DNA from: Spartobacteria bacterium
GTDB taxonomy: Bacteria > Verrucomicrobiota > Verrucomicrobiia > Chthoniobacterales > UBA10450
Reading direction: 5' to 3'
Length of the DNA: 42,239 nucleotides
NCBI GenBank assembly: GCA_003169975.1
Contig: PNAA01000031.1
Location: forward strand, 1 to 42,239
Shown here: one piece after another, positions 1 through 7,065 of the stretch
How positions within the stretch are numbered: the stretch's first letter is position 1
Layout of the letters: every line of letters starts with the position of its first letter
Made by a program: the position numbers and the translations under genes
Notes under the pieces: model-generated
Told to the model about the DNA's origin: nothing
The model's database searches: none
What the model saw: the letters and a program-made list of their open reading frames with translations, nothing else

Positions 1-40
1 TACGGAGCCTGCGCTCCGCTCCGGCTCAGCAAAAAATGCG

Positions 41-103
41 GTGTCCTGGTTTGATCGCACAGTGTCCTGCTTTGCTTGCCCGGTGTCCTGCTTTGCTCGC
101 ACC
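41..103. repeat. 21-bp tandem repeat, three copies
   Basis: Three head-to-tail 21-base units begin at 41, 62 and 83, each starting GTGTCCTG and followed by a TTTG-containing half. They lie upstream of the tRNA gene. No function is evident. An open frame runs through them and into the tRNA, which argues against coding. Confidence 0.6.
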
Positions 104-173
104 ACGACAGCTTGAAATCGATCCGGTCGTTTTCGGTGGTGCCGGCTGGCGTTCCGTTGTTTCTTCCCGGCGG

Positions 174-250
174 GTGCCTGTAGCTCAACTGGATAGAGCA
201 TCTGACTTCGGATCAGAAGGTTGGGGGTTCGAATCCCTCCAGGCACGCCA
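174..250 (+). tRNA. tRNA-Arg (anticodon UCG), CCA encoded
   Basis: A full cloverleaf can be drawn. The acceptor arm is 174-180 paired with 240-246, and the D arm is GCTC/GAGC. The anticodon stem is TCTGA/TCAGA around the loop CTTCGGA, with anticodon TCG at 208-210. The T arm has loop TTCGAAT. The discriminator is G247, and CCA at 248-250 is encoded. The anticodon reads CGA (and possibly other CGN) arginine codons. The 3' half from 207 to 247 is repeated at 1815-1855, which makes this gene a likely integration target. Confidence 0.96.
207..247 (+). repeat. Left copy of 41-bp direct repeat (attL-like, 3' half of tRNA-Arg)
   Basis: This 41-base segment runs from the anticodon loop to the discriminator base of tRNA-Arg. 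It recurs at 1815-1855 with a single mismatch (G227 versus A1835). A repeat that ends with the tRNA gene and copies its 3' half is the usual footprint of tyrosine-recombinase integration into a tRNA gene. Confidence 0.85.
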
Positions 251-289
251 TAGTAAAACGAACGATACGCCTCAAAGCCTAAATCTTGC

Positions 290-308
290 TTGGCCATTTC
301 TTGGCCAA
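290..308 (+). terminator. Possible terminator downstream of tRNA-Arg
   Basis: TTGGCC (290-295) and GGCCAA (303-308) form a six-base stem with a seven-base loop, followed by the AT-rich run TTATTTGG. It sits 40 bases after the tRNA. The stem is short and the T tract is poor, so this is a weak candidate. Confidence 0.3.
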
Positions 309-429
309 TTATTTGGACTATTGTAGATGTCGAGTTCCCGTCCTCTTCCTCGACCCCGCCTTTCTTCTTCGGGGTATGGGGCTCCGGCGGTGGATAAAGG
401 ACGCTCGGGTTTCTCATCGTAGCTGTGTT

Positions 430-471
430 TCACCGAGGGCCGGGTCCCTGCCCCCCGGGGTCTCTCGGTGA
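430..471. repeat. Two-tier stem-loop (inverted repeat)
   Basis: TCACCGAG (430-437) pairs perfectly with CTCGGTGA (464-471). Inside it CCGGG (440-444) pairs with CCCGG (454-458) around a nine-base loop. It could be a structured RNA, a terminator-like element or an att accessory site. No U tract follows on either strand. Confidence 0.45.
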
Positions 472-774
472 GGGCTACCCGCGAGGGGTGTGGGAATGGG
501 GGTCTCGGTTGCTCATCCCCAGGTAAAAACCGAAAACCGTGGATGCTCTCAGGTTCTCTCAAGTGTGCCCAAAAACGCCAACTGGTGTATAAGACAGGTG
601 GATAAAGGATTTGACACTCCCTAACGAATCCGGCGACATTTTCGACCCCGCTTCCCTCTTGGCGTGCCCGTCTCGGTCGCGCCTAAGCGAGCTTTTAATT
701 GCCGACCAGCGATTTGCAGCGGCATCCTCAGCGGGGATTGACGTGCCGCCCAATTCCAAAATAGCATCCGAACC

Positions 775-1269
775 ATGAACAGCCCCGCCTCGGTAGTCAT
801 GTTTGCGGTGTCGATCTTGGCGCTGACCAGTTTGCACGCACAAAGTCTGGCTCCGAATACCCTTCCGAGTTTTCCTCTGACCCCCGAACTGCTGGGCAGG
901 TTGCTTGACCTGGTTGCCCGTAGAGGCACCGATTACGAGACCCCCGCGCTGGTCAGCAATGCCGTGGGGTTCGGCGCCACCGGCCATACCTGGCGGAACC
1001 GGCAGGTAAACACCCCTGACTCTCGGCCCGGCTGTAGCCATTGCTTTTCCATCGACCGCGGAGGCGAAAAGGATCTCGCCATTGTTTTCCGCACCCCGAA
1101 CGACATGAAAATCTATCGGACTGAGCGCAACGGGAAAATAGTCTCGGCCGTGATTTATGACAGCAAGACACGGCAAATCACGATGCGCGATCCCGTCGAG
1201 GCGCAGGCCGAAGTCAACGCGGAGTTCGTGTTCTGGGCCACAGCATTCAGGAAAGCTGATGCAGAGTAG
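775..1269 (+). CDS. Small secreted protein of unknown function
   Basis: This encodes 164 residues. The N-terminus is a convincing Sec signal peptide: a hydrophobic core at about residues 8-20, then an LHAQS-like cleavage region. The mature part has one CSHC motif near residue 92, then alternating charged and hydrophobic segments (DLAIVF, MKIYRT, KIVSAVIYD) that suggest a small beta-rich domain. The C-terminus is acidic. I do not recognise the family and assign no function. It is the only credible gene between the two tRNA-derived repeats, so it may be cargo of the lost element. No clear Shine-Dalgarno sequence precedes the ATG. The start rests on the signal peptide. The longer opposite-strand frame over the same bases lacks coding character. 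Confidence 0.65.
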   Translation: MNSPASVVMFAVSILALTSLHAQSLAPNTLPSFPLTPELLGRLLDLVARRGTDYETPALVSNAVGFGATGHTWRNRQVNTPDSRPGCSHCFSIDRGGEKDLAIVFRTPNDMKIYRTERNGKIVSAVIYDSKTRQITMRDPVEAQAEVNAEFVFWATAFRKADAE

Positions 1270-1814
1270 AGCCTCCCGGTCGGCAACCCATACTAGGAAT
1301 TGAGGGTGTCGCAATCCCGGCAGGGATCAGCGCAATTCCGCTCCACCTCCAGAAACGCCGTCAGCAGTTCATCCGAGCGCAGTCAGCGTTCACGATAAAA
1401 CAGTCTATTGCCCGCGTCCGTCGATGGCGGTCGCCATTCCCCGCGACCACGCTCACGGACTGGAACATGCTGAAGATCCCGGATGAAGAGCCCGCCCAAA
1501 ATGATGCCCCGCAACAACTCGGGGTCATTTGAAGAAGCCGTCTAGATCGGCCTTTACTGCTCAAGATCAAAGCAGAATTGCCGCCGTCTCAACCCCTCAC
1601 GGGTTGGCTCGACTGTTCGTCGGATCAGCCGTCCTTAAGGGTCTGATTACCCATCGCGCCTGCGTGAGTGAGTTTCGCCGCCGCGCCAAATGAATGTGTT
1701 GCGGTCATGGCATTTGGACATAACAGCTTCGATCAAAGAGTATTAGACAGATCAACCAATTCGCCTTTTCAGTGGAAGTTAGGATGTTGAAGTCTGTCCC
1801 ACAAACCTAAAAAT
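1270..1814. other. Gene-free stretch up to the right tRNA repeat
   Basis: Nothing with coding character is seen on either strand. The longest minus-strand frame (about 69 codons near 1361-1570) has no recognisable features. The stretch becomes AT-richer toward 1740-1814, just before the tRNA-derived repeat, as is common at the ends of integrated elements. Confidence 0.45.
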
Positions 1815-1855
1815 TTCGGATCAGAAGGTTGGGGATTCGAATCCCTCCAGGCACG
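1815..1855 (+). repeat. Right copy of 41-bp direct repeat (attR-like, partial tRNA-Arg)
   Basis: It matches bases 207-247 of the tRNA-Arg gene at 40 of 41 positions. It lacks the 5' half of the tRNA and the CCA, so it cannot make a tRNA. The single difference, A1835 in place of G227, breaks one T-stem pair, as expected for a copy no longer under selection as a tRNA. Confidence 0.85.
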
Positions 1856-1912
1856 GAATCCTCAAATAGTTGGCTCGGTCAACATTACGAATTGTCGCTT
1901 CAGGATGCCGGA

Positions 1913-4285
1913 TCACTGCAAGCAATAGACTTCAATCAGGCCGACACCGGTCTGTGCGCCGTTGCCGCGCACGATGGCAGTGTAGGCACCCGGCGTGAGC
2001 CAGCCGAGGGTGGCGGACTCCAGCGGGTCGGTCGGTGCCAGGGCCGCTGCTTGCAGGTCGAGCGCCTGGGTGTCGGCCCAATTATCGTTGGAGGTCACCA
2101 GCGCGCCATTCGAGTCGTGCAACTCCAGCGTCGGATCGGCCAGCGCGCCGCTCACCCCGAGAGTCGCGAGAGAAGGACCGAGTGCTCGCACAACCACTTT
2201 CGGACAGCCGGTCTCTCCGCCGAGAATAAATCCGCCGATCATGACGGAGTCCTGGAGGCCGACAAACCCGCGCGTGCTGATATTGGCGAGCTTGGAAGCA
2301 GAGGTCGGACTCAGGTCGTAGACCTCGGCCAGACCGATCCCGCCGCCACTCGCTCCACCTGACACGACGGCGGTGTATGCGCCCGGCGGGAGTGTGAGCC
2401 TGACGGCGGCTTCGGCATCGTTCGACGGCGCGAGGCCGCTTGCTGTGATCGCGTCTTTCTGCGTGCTTTGCCAGTCGTCATTCGAGGCGATGACGGCGCC
2501 GGTCTGATCGTGAATCTCCAAGGCAGGATTCGCGAGCACGCCCGACACCCCAAATTGGGCAAGCGACGGACCGAGCGCGCGCACCAGCAGATCCTTCGAC
2601 GCCGCGCCCGAGATGATAAAGCCGGCGATCGCCTGGTTCTCGCCCGGACCGACATTCATCCGGGTGGAAATGTTCGCCAGCCCCTGGGTGACCGTGATCG
2701 CCAGCGGCGCGGCGAGGATGACGGGGTCGTTGTTGCCTAACGTTCCGGACGGATCGCGCGGAAATTTTGCATAAGGCAGGCGCGCGCCTTCGAAGATCGT
2801 TTCATCCGCGCCGATCGCCAGCGGGGTGAGGAAATCGACCGTGCCGGAAGCCGCCACGAGGTCGTCCTGGTCCACGCCGTCGCCGCTCACGCCGATCGCG
2901 CCGATCATCTGTCCGTTGCGATAGAGCGGAAAGCCGCCCGGGAAAATGGTGATGCCGTTAGGCAGATTTTGATTGATGACGAAGTTCGGATTGAGGGTCA
3001 CGTTCGACAGTGTGCCTAACAAACCCGAGACCGCTTCCTGTTGACCGAAATACGGCCCGGCGTGGTTCGCGTCGATCCCCGGCGGGTAATGGCTTTGCGC
3101 GAGGAAACCCACCGTGCGCGCCGACATCGCCACCGTGTTGCCGTTATTCGAAAACGCGATCGCGGTGCGTGCTTTTTGCACCGCCACATCCCAACTGAAG
3201 ACGGTCGCTTCGCCGGTTCGAAAGGTTCCGAGGACAGTCGGCGCGATATTGTTCTGATTCGGAAAATTGACCACGCTGATGAATGCCTCCATCTGAACGC
3301 CGATCGGCAGCCGGATGCCGGCGCGCGTCGTGCGGACGCGGTCCGCGGCGGCCGCGAGAATGCCGGTCACTTCCGCCGCCGTGAGGCGCGCCTGCCCGTT
3401 AATCGTGCCGAGGATCGGATCGCTGATGATGGGCTGGCGAATTTGTCCCTGCACGCCGCCGAGGGTGACGACCGGATACGGGAACGGCGGCGGCGCGCCC
3501 TGGATCGGATACGCAGCCGCGACGTTTCCCGGCAGGGTCAGCGTGCCCGGCAGTTGCGTGCTGCTCTCGGTGTACTCGAGACTGATGCCGTTGATGAAAA
3601 CGTTTGTCGCGAGAATGTCCGACGACGGCTTGTAACCTATCTGCCCGGCCAGGGCGACGTCTTCGTCCTTGTCGTAGCCGGCAATAAAAATGAATGGGTT
3701 TTCCGCCCGGAAACCCACGATCGCCGGCGGCGTGCCGTCGCCTGTGACGCCGACACCACCGACCAGGTATCCGCCTTTATAAAGCGGAACGCCGCCCGGC
3801 GTGCCATCGAGCGATGTGAAAGGCACTGGCATGATGGCCGTGCCAGGCGTCGGACTGAAGACCGTGACGGTGCCCGGCGCCTTAAATTTGTTGATGTCGG
3901 AGAAAAAGAGACTCGACAAGCCGACCCCGACCAGCGGTCCAGTCGGGGTGTTGAAAACGCCGGGCGGGAAATGTTGTTGAATGATGAATCCGGCTGTGCG
4001 CGAAGTGAACGCGTTCTGATCGCTGCTCAGGAAGGCGGCCGAGCCCGCCTTGGAAACGCAGGTTGCGACTTCCTGCATGGTCGGCTCACCTCCGTGCACA
4101 TTCCAAACGCCGAGCACGAAGCCCTCGCGATCAACCACCGCGATGACGCTGTTCGGGGAAATTTGCTGCGCCCGGGAGGCGGCCTGGCTGATGATTTTTT
4201 GCACATCGCCCGCCGTCAGTTGAGCGACGGCGGATGAGGCCCAGCAAAGGGCCCCGAAAAGAAGAACAAGCCGGCGGAGAATCAT
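1913..4285 (-). CDS. Secreted double GlcG/HbpS-like protein with tandem C-terminal module
   Basis: This encodes 790 residues from the ATG at 4285, chosen because a classic signal peptide (MILRRLVLLF to AVAQ) starts there. A longer frame exists upstream but would bury it. Two domains resemble the GlcG/HbpS (DUF336) family, whose members include extracellular heme-binding proteins. They lie at about residues 25-275 and 340-560. Each has a VIAVVD- or FISVVN-like strand and a G-X-P-LY-(K/R)-(G/N)-G-X-(L/M)-(V/I)-G segment. Two copies of a roughly 115-residue module follow (ANISTR... NDDW ... PGAYTAVV ... EVY), the last ending at the C-terminus. The same module closes three other proteins here. 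Heme binding is inferred from family and from the neighbouring multiheme operon. No axial ligand was identified. It is divergent from the porin operon. Confidence 0.85.
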   Translation of the reverse strand: MILRRLVLLFGALCWASSAVAQLTAGDVQKIISQAASRAQQISPNSVIAVVDREGFVLGVWNVHGGEPTMQEVATCVSKAGSAAFLSSDQNAFTSRTAGFIIQQHFPPGVFNTPTGPLVGVGLSSLFFSDINKFKAPGTVTVFSPTPGTAIMPVPFTSLDGTPGGVPLYKGGYLVGGVGVTGDGTPPAIVGFRAENPFIFIAGYDKDEDVALAGQIGYKPSSDILATNVFINGISLEYTESSTQLPGTLTLPGNVAAAYPIQGAPPPFPYPVVTLGGVQGQIRQPIISDPILGTINGQARLTAAEVTGILAAAADRVRTTRAGIRLPIGVQMEAFISVVNFPNQNNIAPTVLGTFRTGEATVFSWDVAVQKARTAIAFSNNGNTVAMSARTVGFLAQSHYPPGIDANHAGPYFGQQEAVSGLLGTLSNVTLNPNFVINQNLPNGITIFPGGFPLYRNGQMIGAIGVSGDGVDQDDLVAASGTVDFLTPLAIGADETIFEGARLPYAKFPRDPSGTLGNNDPVILAAPLAITVTQGLANISTRMNVGPGENQAIAGFIISGAASKDLLVRALGPSLAQFGVSGVLANPALEIHDQTGAVIASNDDWQSTQKDAITASGLAPSNDAEAAVRLTLPPGAYTAVVSGGASGGGIGLAEVYDLSPTSASKLANISTRGFVGLQDSVMIGGFILGGETGCPKVVVRALGPSLATLGVSGALADPTLELHDSNGALVTSNDNWADTQALDLQAAALAPTDPLESATLGWLTPGAYTAIVRGNGAQTGVGLIEVYCLQ

Positions 4286-4423
4286 CCGACCGGCTTTGTA
4301 GCAACTGGCGCTGGGAACTGCCAAGAAAAAAAACCCGGGGCGACAAGCTTGCAAAATGACCGCGAACTCCGTCATCCTCCGCGAGCGATGCGCAAACCTG
4401 CCGCGGCGACGAGGAGTCACGTA
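4286..4423. promoter_or_regulatory. Divergent intergenic region between HbpS-like and porin genes
   Basis: These 138 bases separate two divergent starts (4285 on minus, 4424 on plus), so promoters for both must lie here or just inside. A strong Shine-Dalgarno GAGGAG at 4411-4416 stands seven bases before the ATG at 4424 and decides the porin start over earlier in-frame ATGs at 4349 and 4388. No confident -10/-35 pair was found by eye. Confidence 0.6.
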
Positions 4424-6550
4424 ATGATTTGCGTGGCTCTTCCGTTGGACGTTGGACGTTGGACGTTAAACGTTGGACGTTTTCTGGTCGGCTTGCTCTT
4501 CATTTCTTCGTCTCTGCGAGCGCAGGATCCCGCTGCCAAAGAAACGTTCAACGTCCAACTGGAAGACGAAAGCGATTCCCTGCGTCTGCGCGATCTCGGA
4601 TCCCAAAGATTCACGCTCGCCCAGATCCAGCGCCTCGCGCCGGATGCGGCCAAGGAAGAGCCCGCGCCATCTCCCTCACCTTCGCCGCCGCCGCCTTTCA
4701 ATCCCGACCCGGGCGCGCCTAACGAGCCGGAATCGATCGAGCCGCCGAGTTTGTTTCCACCGGTCATCCCGCCGCTTCCTCAGTACGGCGAAGAAGCGCT
4801 CCCGCGCTCGCTCGAGCTGCCGCGTCACGACATGCGCGAAATCGTGCCGGACCGGCACAAGCTCGAGTACGAGAATTATCCCGACGCCGCGCACAACCAG
4901 GGTCTCCTGCCCAACTCCCGGGCGGTGCCGAATCGATGGTTCGTCGGCTTCGGACGCTGGAAACGTTATGCCGATCCCTCGACCGAGACGCCCTACCAAT
5001 CAGGCGGTCTGAAACTCTGGCATCCTTATTTGCAGAGCACGCTGAAAGGCGACGCGCCGATCATCGGCGAGGATATTTTTCTTAATCTCACGCTAAGCGA
5101 CTTCTTCCAATTTGAAGCGCGCCGCCTGCCCACTCCCAGCGGCGTGAGCAGCGCGCGGCCGAACAGCTCGGAATTCTTCGGCCGCAGCGAGCAGTATTTT
5201 CTCTCGAACGACGTCTCGATCGGGATTGATCTCTTCCAAGGCGAGACCGCCTTCAAACCGGTCCAATGGGCGCTCCGTTTCCTCGGGGTTTACAACAACA
5301 ACTACACCGACGTGCAGGAGACCAACGTGCTCGATCCCGATCCGCGCCTCGCGAACACGACGCGCTACAAGGATTTCTACGCGCTTCAGGAAGCCTTCGC
5401 CGAGATCCACATCCGCGATCTTTCGAATAACTACGACTTCATTTCCTCGCGCTTCGGCATTCAACCGTTCGTGAGCGATTTTCGCGGCTTCATTTTCAAT
5501 GACTCCAACCTCGGCGTGCGCATCTTCGGCAACTACGACAACAATCGCTGGCAATACAATCTCGCCGCCTTCGAGATGCTCGAAAAGGATACCTACTCGG
5601 ACTTGAACACTTTCGATTCGCGCGATCAGCAGGTCTTGATTGCGAATGTTTTTCGGCAGGATTTTTTCGCCAAGGGCTACACCGCAGAGTTGAGTTTCCA
5701 CGCCGATCTTGACGGCGCGAGCCGGCACTACGACAAGAACGGTTTCATCACCCGGCCGGCGCCGATCGGCAAAGTGCAGGATCATTCCCTGGAGGCGTAT
5801 TACCTCGGGTGGACGGGCGACGGCCACATCGGCTGGCTCAACATCACCCACGCTTTTTATGAGGTCCTCGGGGAGGACAACCTGAACGGCATCGCGGGCC
5901 GGCGGGTCTCGATCAATGCGCAGATGGCGGCGCTCGAACTCTCGATCGACCGGGACTGGCTCCGCCAAAAGATCACGCTCTTTTACGCGAGCGGCGACAG
6001 CAAGCCGAGGGATGGGACCGCCACCGGTTTCGACACGATCATTGACCGGCCTTTTCTTTTTGGCGGACCGTTCAGCTTTTACGTGCACCAGGGCTTCAAT
6101 CTCGCGGGCACGGCGGTGAATTTTAAGCAGCGCGACAGCCTGGTGCCCGATTTTCGCACCAGCAAAACCGAGGGTCAGGCCAACTTCGTCAACCCCGGCG
6201 TGTTCCTCGTCGGTTACGGCCTCGATGCCGATGTCACGCCGAAACTGAAGGCTTTCGTCAACCTGAACTACATCCGGACGATGACCACCGCGGTCACCGA
6301 ACAGGTGCTCTTCACCAATCATGCGAGCAACGATATTGGATTCGATTTCAGCCTCGGATTGCAATGGCGCCCGCTGCTCACCGACAACGTGATCATTAGC
6401 GCGGGCATGGGGTTTCTTGTCCCGGGGCAGGGCTACAAGGATATCTACCGGACTAATACGCGGCCGGTGCCGGGGTTTGGGAATCCCCCGGCCGGGAGTG
6501 TGGATGATTTTCTGTATAGCGGGATTCTTACTGTCACGCTGACCTACTAA
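4424..6550 (+). CDS. Outer-membrane beta-barrel (porin-like) partner of decaheme cytochrome
   Basis: This encodes 708 residues from the ATG at 4424, which has a strong GAGGAG Shine-Dalgarno. The signal peptide (to SSSLRAQD) is unusual: its n-region LPLDVGRWTLNVGRF is encoded by the heptamer array at 4444-4481. A proline-rich linker (about residues 85-125) leads into a long beta-barrel. It shows alternating aromatic and polar strands, many Asn-Asn turns, and a C-terminal strand TVTLTY ending in an aromatic residue, the usual outer-membrane insertion signal. It resembles no named porin that I can identify. The downstream decaheme gene suggests a porin-cytochrome conduit, in which the barrel would sheathe or anchor the cytochrome. 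That role is inferred. An ordinary solute porin is the alternative. Confidence 0.8.
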   Translation: MICVALPLDVGRWTLNVGRFLVGLLFISSSLRAQDPAAKETFNVQLEDESDSLRLRDLGSQRFTLAQIQRLAPDAAKEEPAPSPSPSPPPPFNPDPGAPNEPESIEPPSLFPPVIPPLPQYGEEALPRSLELPRHDMREIVPDRHKLEYENYPDAAHNQGLLPNSRAVPNRWFVGFGRWKRYADPSTETPYQSGGLKLWHPYLQSTLKGDAPIIGEDIFLNLTLSDFFQFEARRLPTPSGVSSARPNSSEFFGRSEQYFLSNDVSIGIDLFQGETAFKPVQWALRFLGVYNNNYTDVQETNVLDPDPRLANTTRYKDFYALQEAFAEIHIRDLSNNYDFISSRFGIQPFVSDFRGFIFNDSNLGVRIFGNYDNNRWQYNLAAFEMLEKDTYSDLNTFDSRDQQVLIANVFRQDFFAKGYTAELSFHADLDGASRHYDKNGFITRPAPIGKVQDHSLEAYYLGWTGDGHIGWLNITHAFYEVLGEDNLNGIAGRRVSINAQMAALELSIDRDWLRQKITLFYASGDSKPRDGTATGFDTIIDRPFLFGGPFSFYVHQGFNLAGTAVNFKQRDSLVPDFRTSKTEGQANFVNPGVFLVGYGLDADVTPKLKAFVNLNYIRTMTTAVTEQVLFTNHASNDIGFDFSLGLQWRPLLTDNVIISAGMGFLVPGQGYKDIYRTNTRPVPGFGNPPAGSVDDFLYSGILTVTLTY
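4444..4481 (+). repeat. Heptanucleotide array, five GTTGRAC-type units (in porin signal peptide)
   Basis: Five 7-base units (four GTTGGAC, one GTTAAAC) plus GTT make 38 bases, preceded by CTCTTCC. Seven-base periodicity gives a seven-residue peptide periodicity across 21 bases. Arrays of the same length occur at 6642-6679 (inverted) and 7082-7119. Two inverted units, GTTCAAC and GTCCAAC, lie just downstream at 4546-4559. Confidence 0.9.
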
Positions 6551-6552
6551 TC

Positions 6553-7065
6553 ATGAGGAAGAAGAAAACGTTCAACGTTCAGCGCGACGGACGTGTTCGG
6601 GAAGAGCCTGACGCGTCCTTCAGTAGGGAAGAAAAAGGCAGAACGTCCAACGTCCAACGTCCAACGTCCAACGTCCAACGTAGAGGGGAAAACGGCGCGA
6701 CGTTGCGCGAGAAACCTTTTGATCTGGAAGACCGGCTGCTTGAATACGCAGTGCGAGTGATTCGATTGGTGGATTCGCTGCCCGCGACCAGGGCAGGCAG
6801 ACACGTTGCCGATCAGTTACTGCGCTGCGGGACCTCGCCGCTCGCAAATCATGGCGAACTTCAAGGGGCGGAATCACGCAAGGATTTCATTCACAAGCCT
6901 GGCATTTGCCTGAAAGAAATTCGGGAAGCGCAGCGCTGGCTCCGCCTGGTTCATCGCGTTCCGTTAGTCGCTCCAGGAAAAATTGAACCCTTGTTAAGCG
7001 AGACGGAAGCGCTCATCAAAATCTTCGCCGCCAGCATCCGCACGGCGGAGAAGAACGCGCGATGA
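6553..7065 (+). CDS. Four-helix-bundle protein (23S rRNA-intervening-sequence family) with repeat-encoded N-terminus
   Basis: This encodes 170 residues. The C-terminal 115 or so, from FDLEDRLLEYAVRVIRLV onward, match the four-helix-bundle family first known from 23S rRNA intervening sequences. Shared features are a CGTS-like turn, an N-H-G-E-(L/A) segment, an S-R-K-D-F-type helix and LLSETEALIKIF. The molecular role of the family is not established. The N-terminal 50 residues are basic and low-complexity and are partly encoded by heptamer repeats (SNVQRPTSNVQR), so the true start is uncertain. TTG at 6703 is a possible internal start. The gene begins two bases after the porin stop and overlaps the cytochrome start (ATGA at 7062-7065), so it is probably co-translated in the operon. 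Confidence 0.75.
   Translation: MRKKKTFNVQRDGRVREEPDASFSREEKGRTSNVQRPTSNVQRRGENGATLREKPFDLEDRLLEYAVRVIRLVDSLPATRAGRHVADQLLRCGTSPLANHGELQGAESRKDFIHKPGICLKEIREAQRWLRLVHRVPLVAPGKIEPLLSETEALIKIFAASIRTAEKNAR
6570..6583 (+). repeat. Two isolated inverted heptamer units
   Basis: GTTCAAC (6570-6576) and GTTCAGC (6577-6583) are inverse-orientation units of the same heptamer family, at the extreme 5' end of the four-helix-bundle gene. Confidence 0.6.
6642..6681 (-). repeat. Heptanucleotide array, five units, inverted orientation
   Basis: Five perfect GTCCAAC units (6645-6679) preceded by AAC read as five GTTGGAC units plus GTT on the minus strand. This is the same 38-base length as the arrays at 4444 and 7082. 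Together with the direct array at 7082-7119 it brackets the conserved part of the four-helix-bundle gene as an inverted pair. Confidence 0.9.

Larger units (their letters stand above)
251..774. other. Gene-free stretch inside the putative integrated element
   Basis: No open frame here has coding character. The visible elements are a short inverted repeat at 290-308, a larger stem-loop at 430-471, two copies of GGTGGATAAAGGA (389-401 and 597-609), and one CCTAACGA octamer at 620-627. The frames that cross the region on either strand look like chance openings. Confidence 0.5.
207..1855. mobile_element. Remnant of a tRNA-Arg-targeted integrated element (about 1.6 kb)
   Basis: The segment is bounded by the 41-bp tRNA-derived direct repeats at 207-247 and 1815-1855. 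The intact tRNA is at the left and only its 3' half at the right. Inside there is one plausible gene (775-1269, a secreted protein), a stem-loop, and a 13-bp direct repeat (389-401 and 597-609). No integrase, excisionase or replication gene is visible, so it is either a decayed island or a non-autonomous element. The alternative is that the right copy is a relic of an older, larger island whose interior has been deleted. Confidence 0.6.

Noticed and set aside
36-326. A 96-codon plus-strand frame at the left end
   Set aside because: It reads straight through the tRNA-Arg gene and a tandem repeat.
559-1314. A 251-codon minus-strand frame opposite the small secreted-protein gene
   Set aside because: Its composition is shadow-like and it has no recognisable motif, while the plus-strand frame has a clear signal peptide.
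3041-4237. A 398-codon plus-strand frame over the HbpS-like gene
   Set aside because: It is rich in Arg and Asp with no hydrophobic core, as in shadow frames. The minus strand has a signal peptide and known domains.
5093-6364. A 423-codon minus-strand frame inside the porin gene
   Set aside because: The composition is typical of an antisense frame in GC-rich DNA, and it lacks a start signal and recognisable motifs. The plus-strand beta-barrel is well supported.
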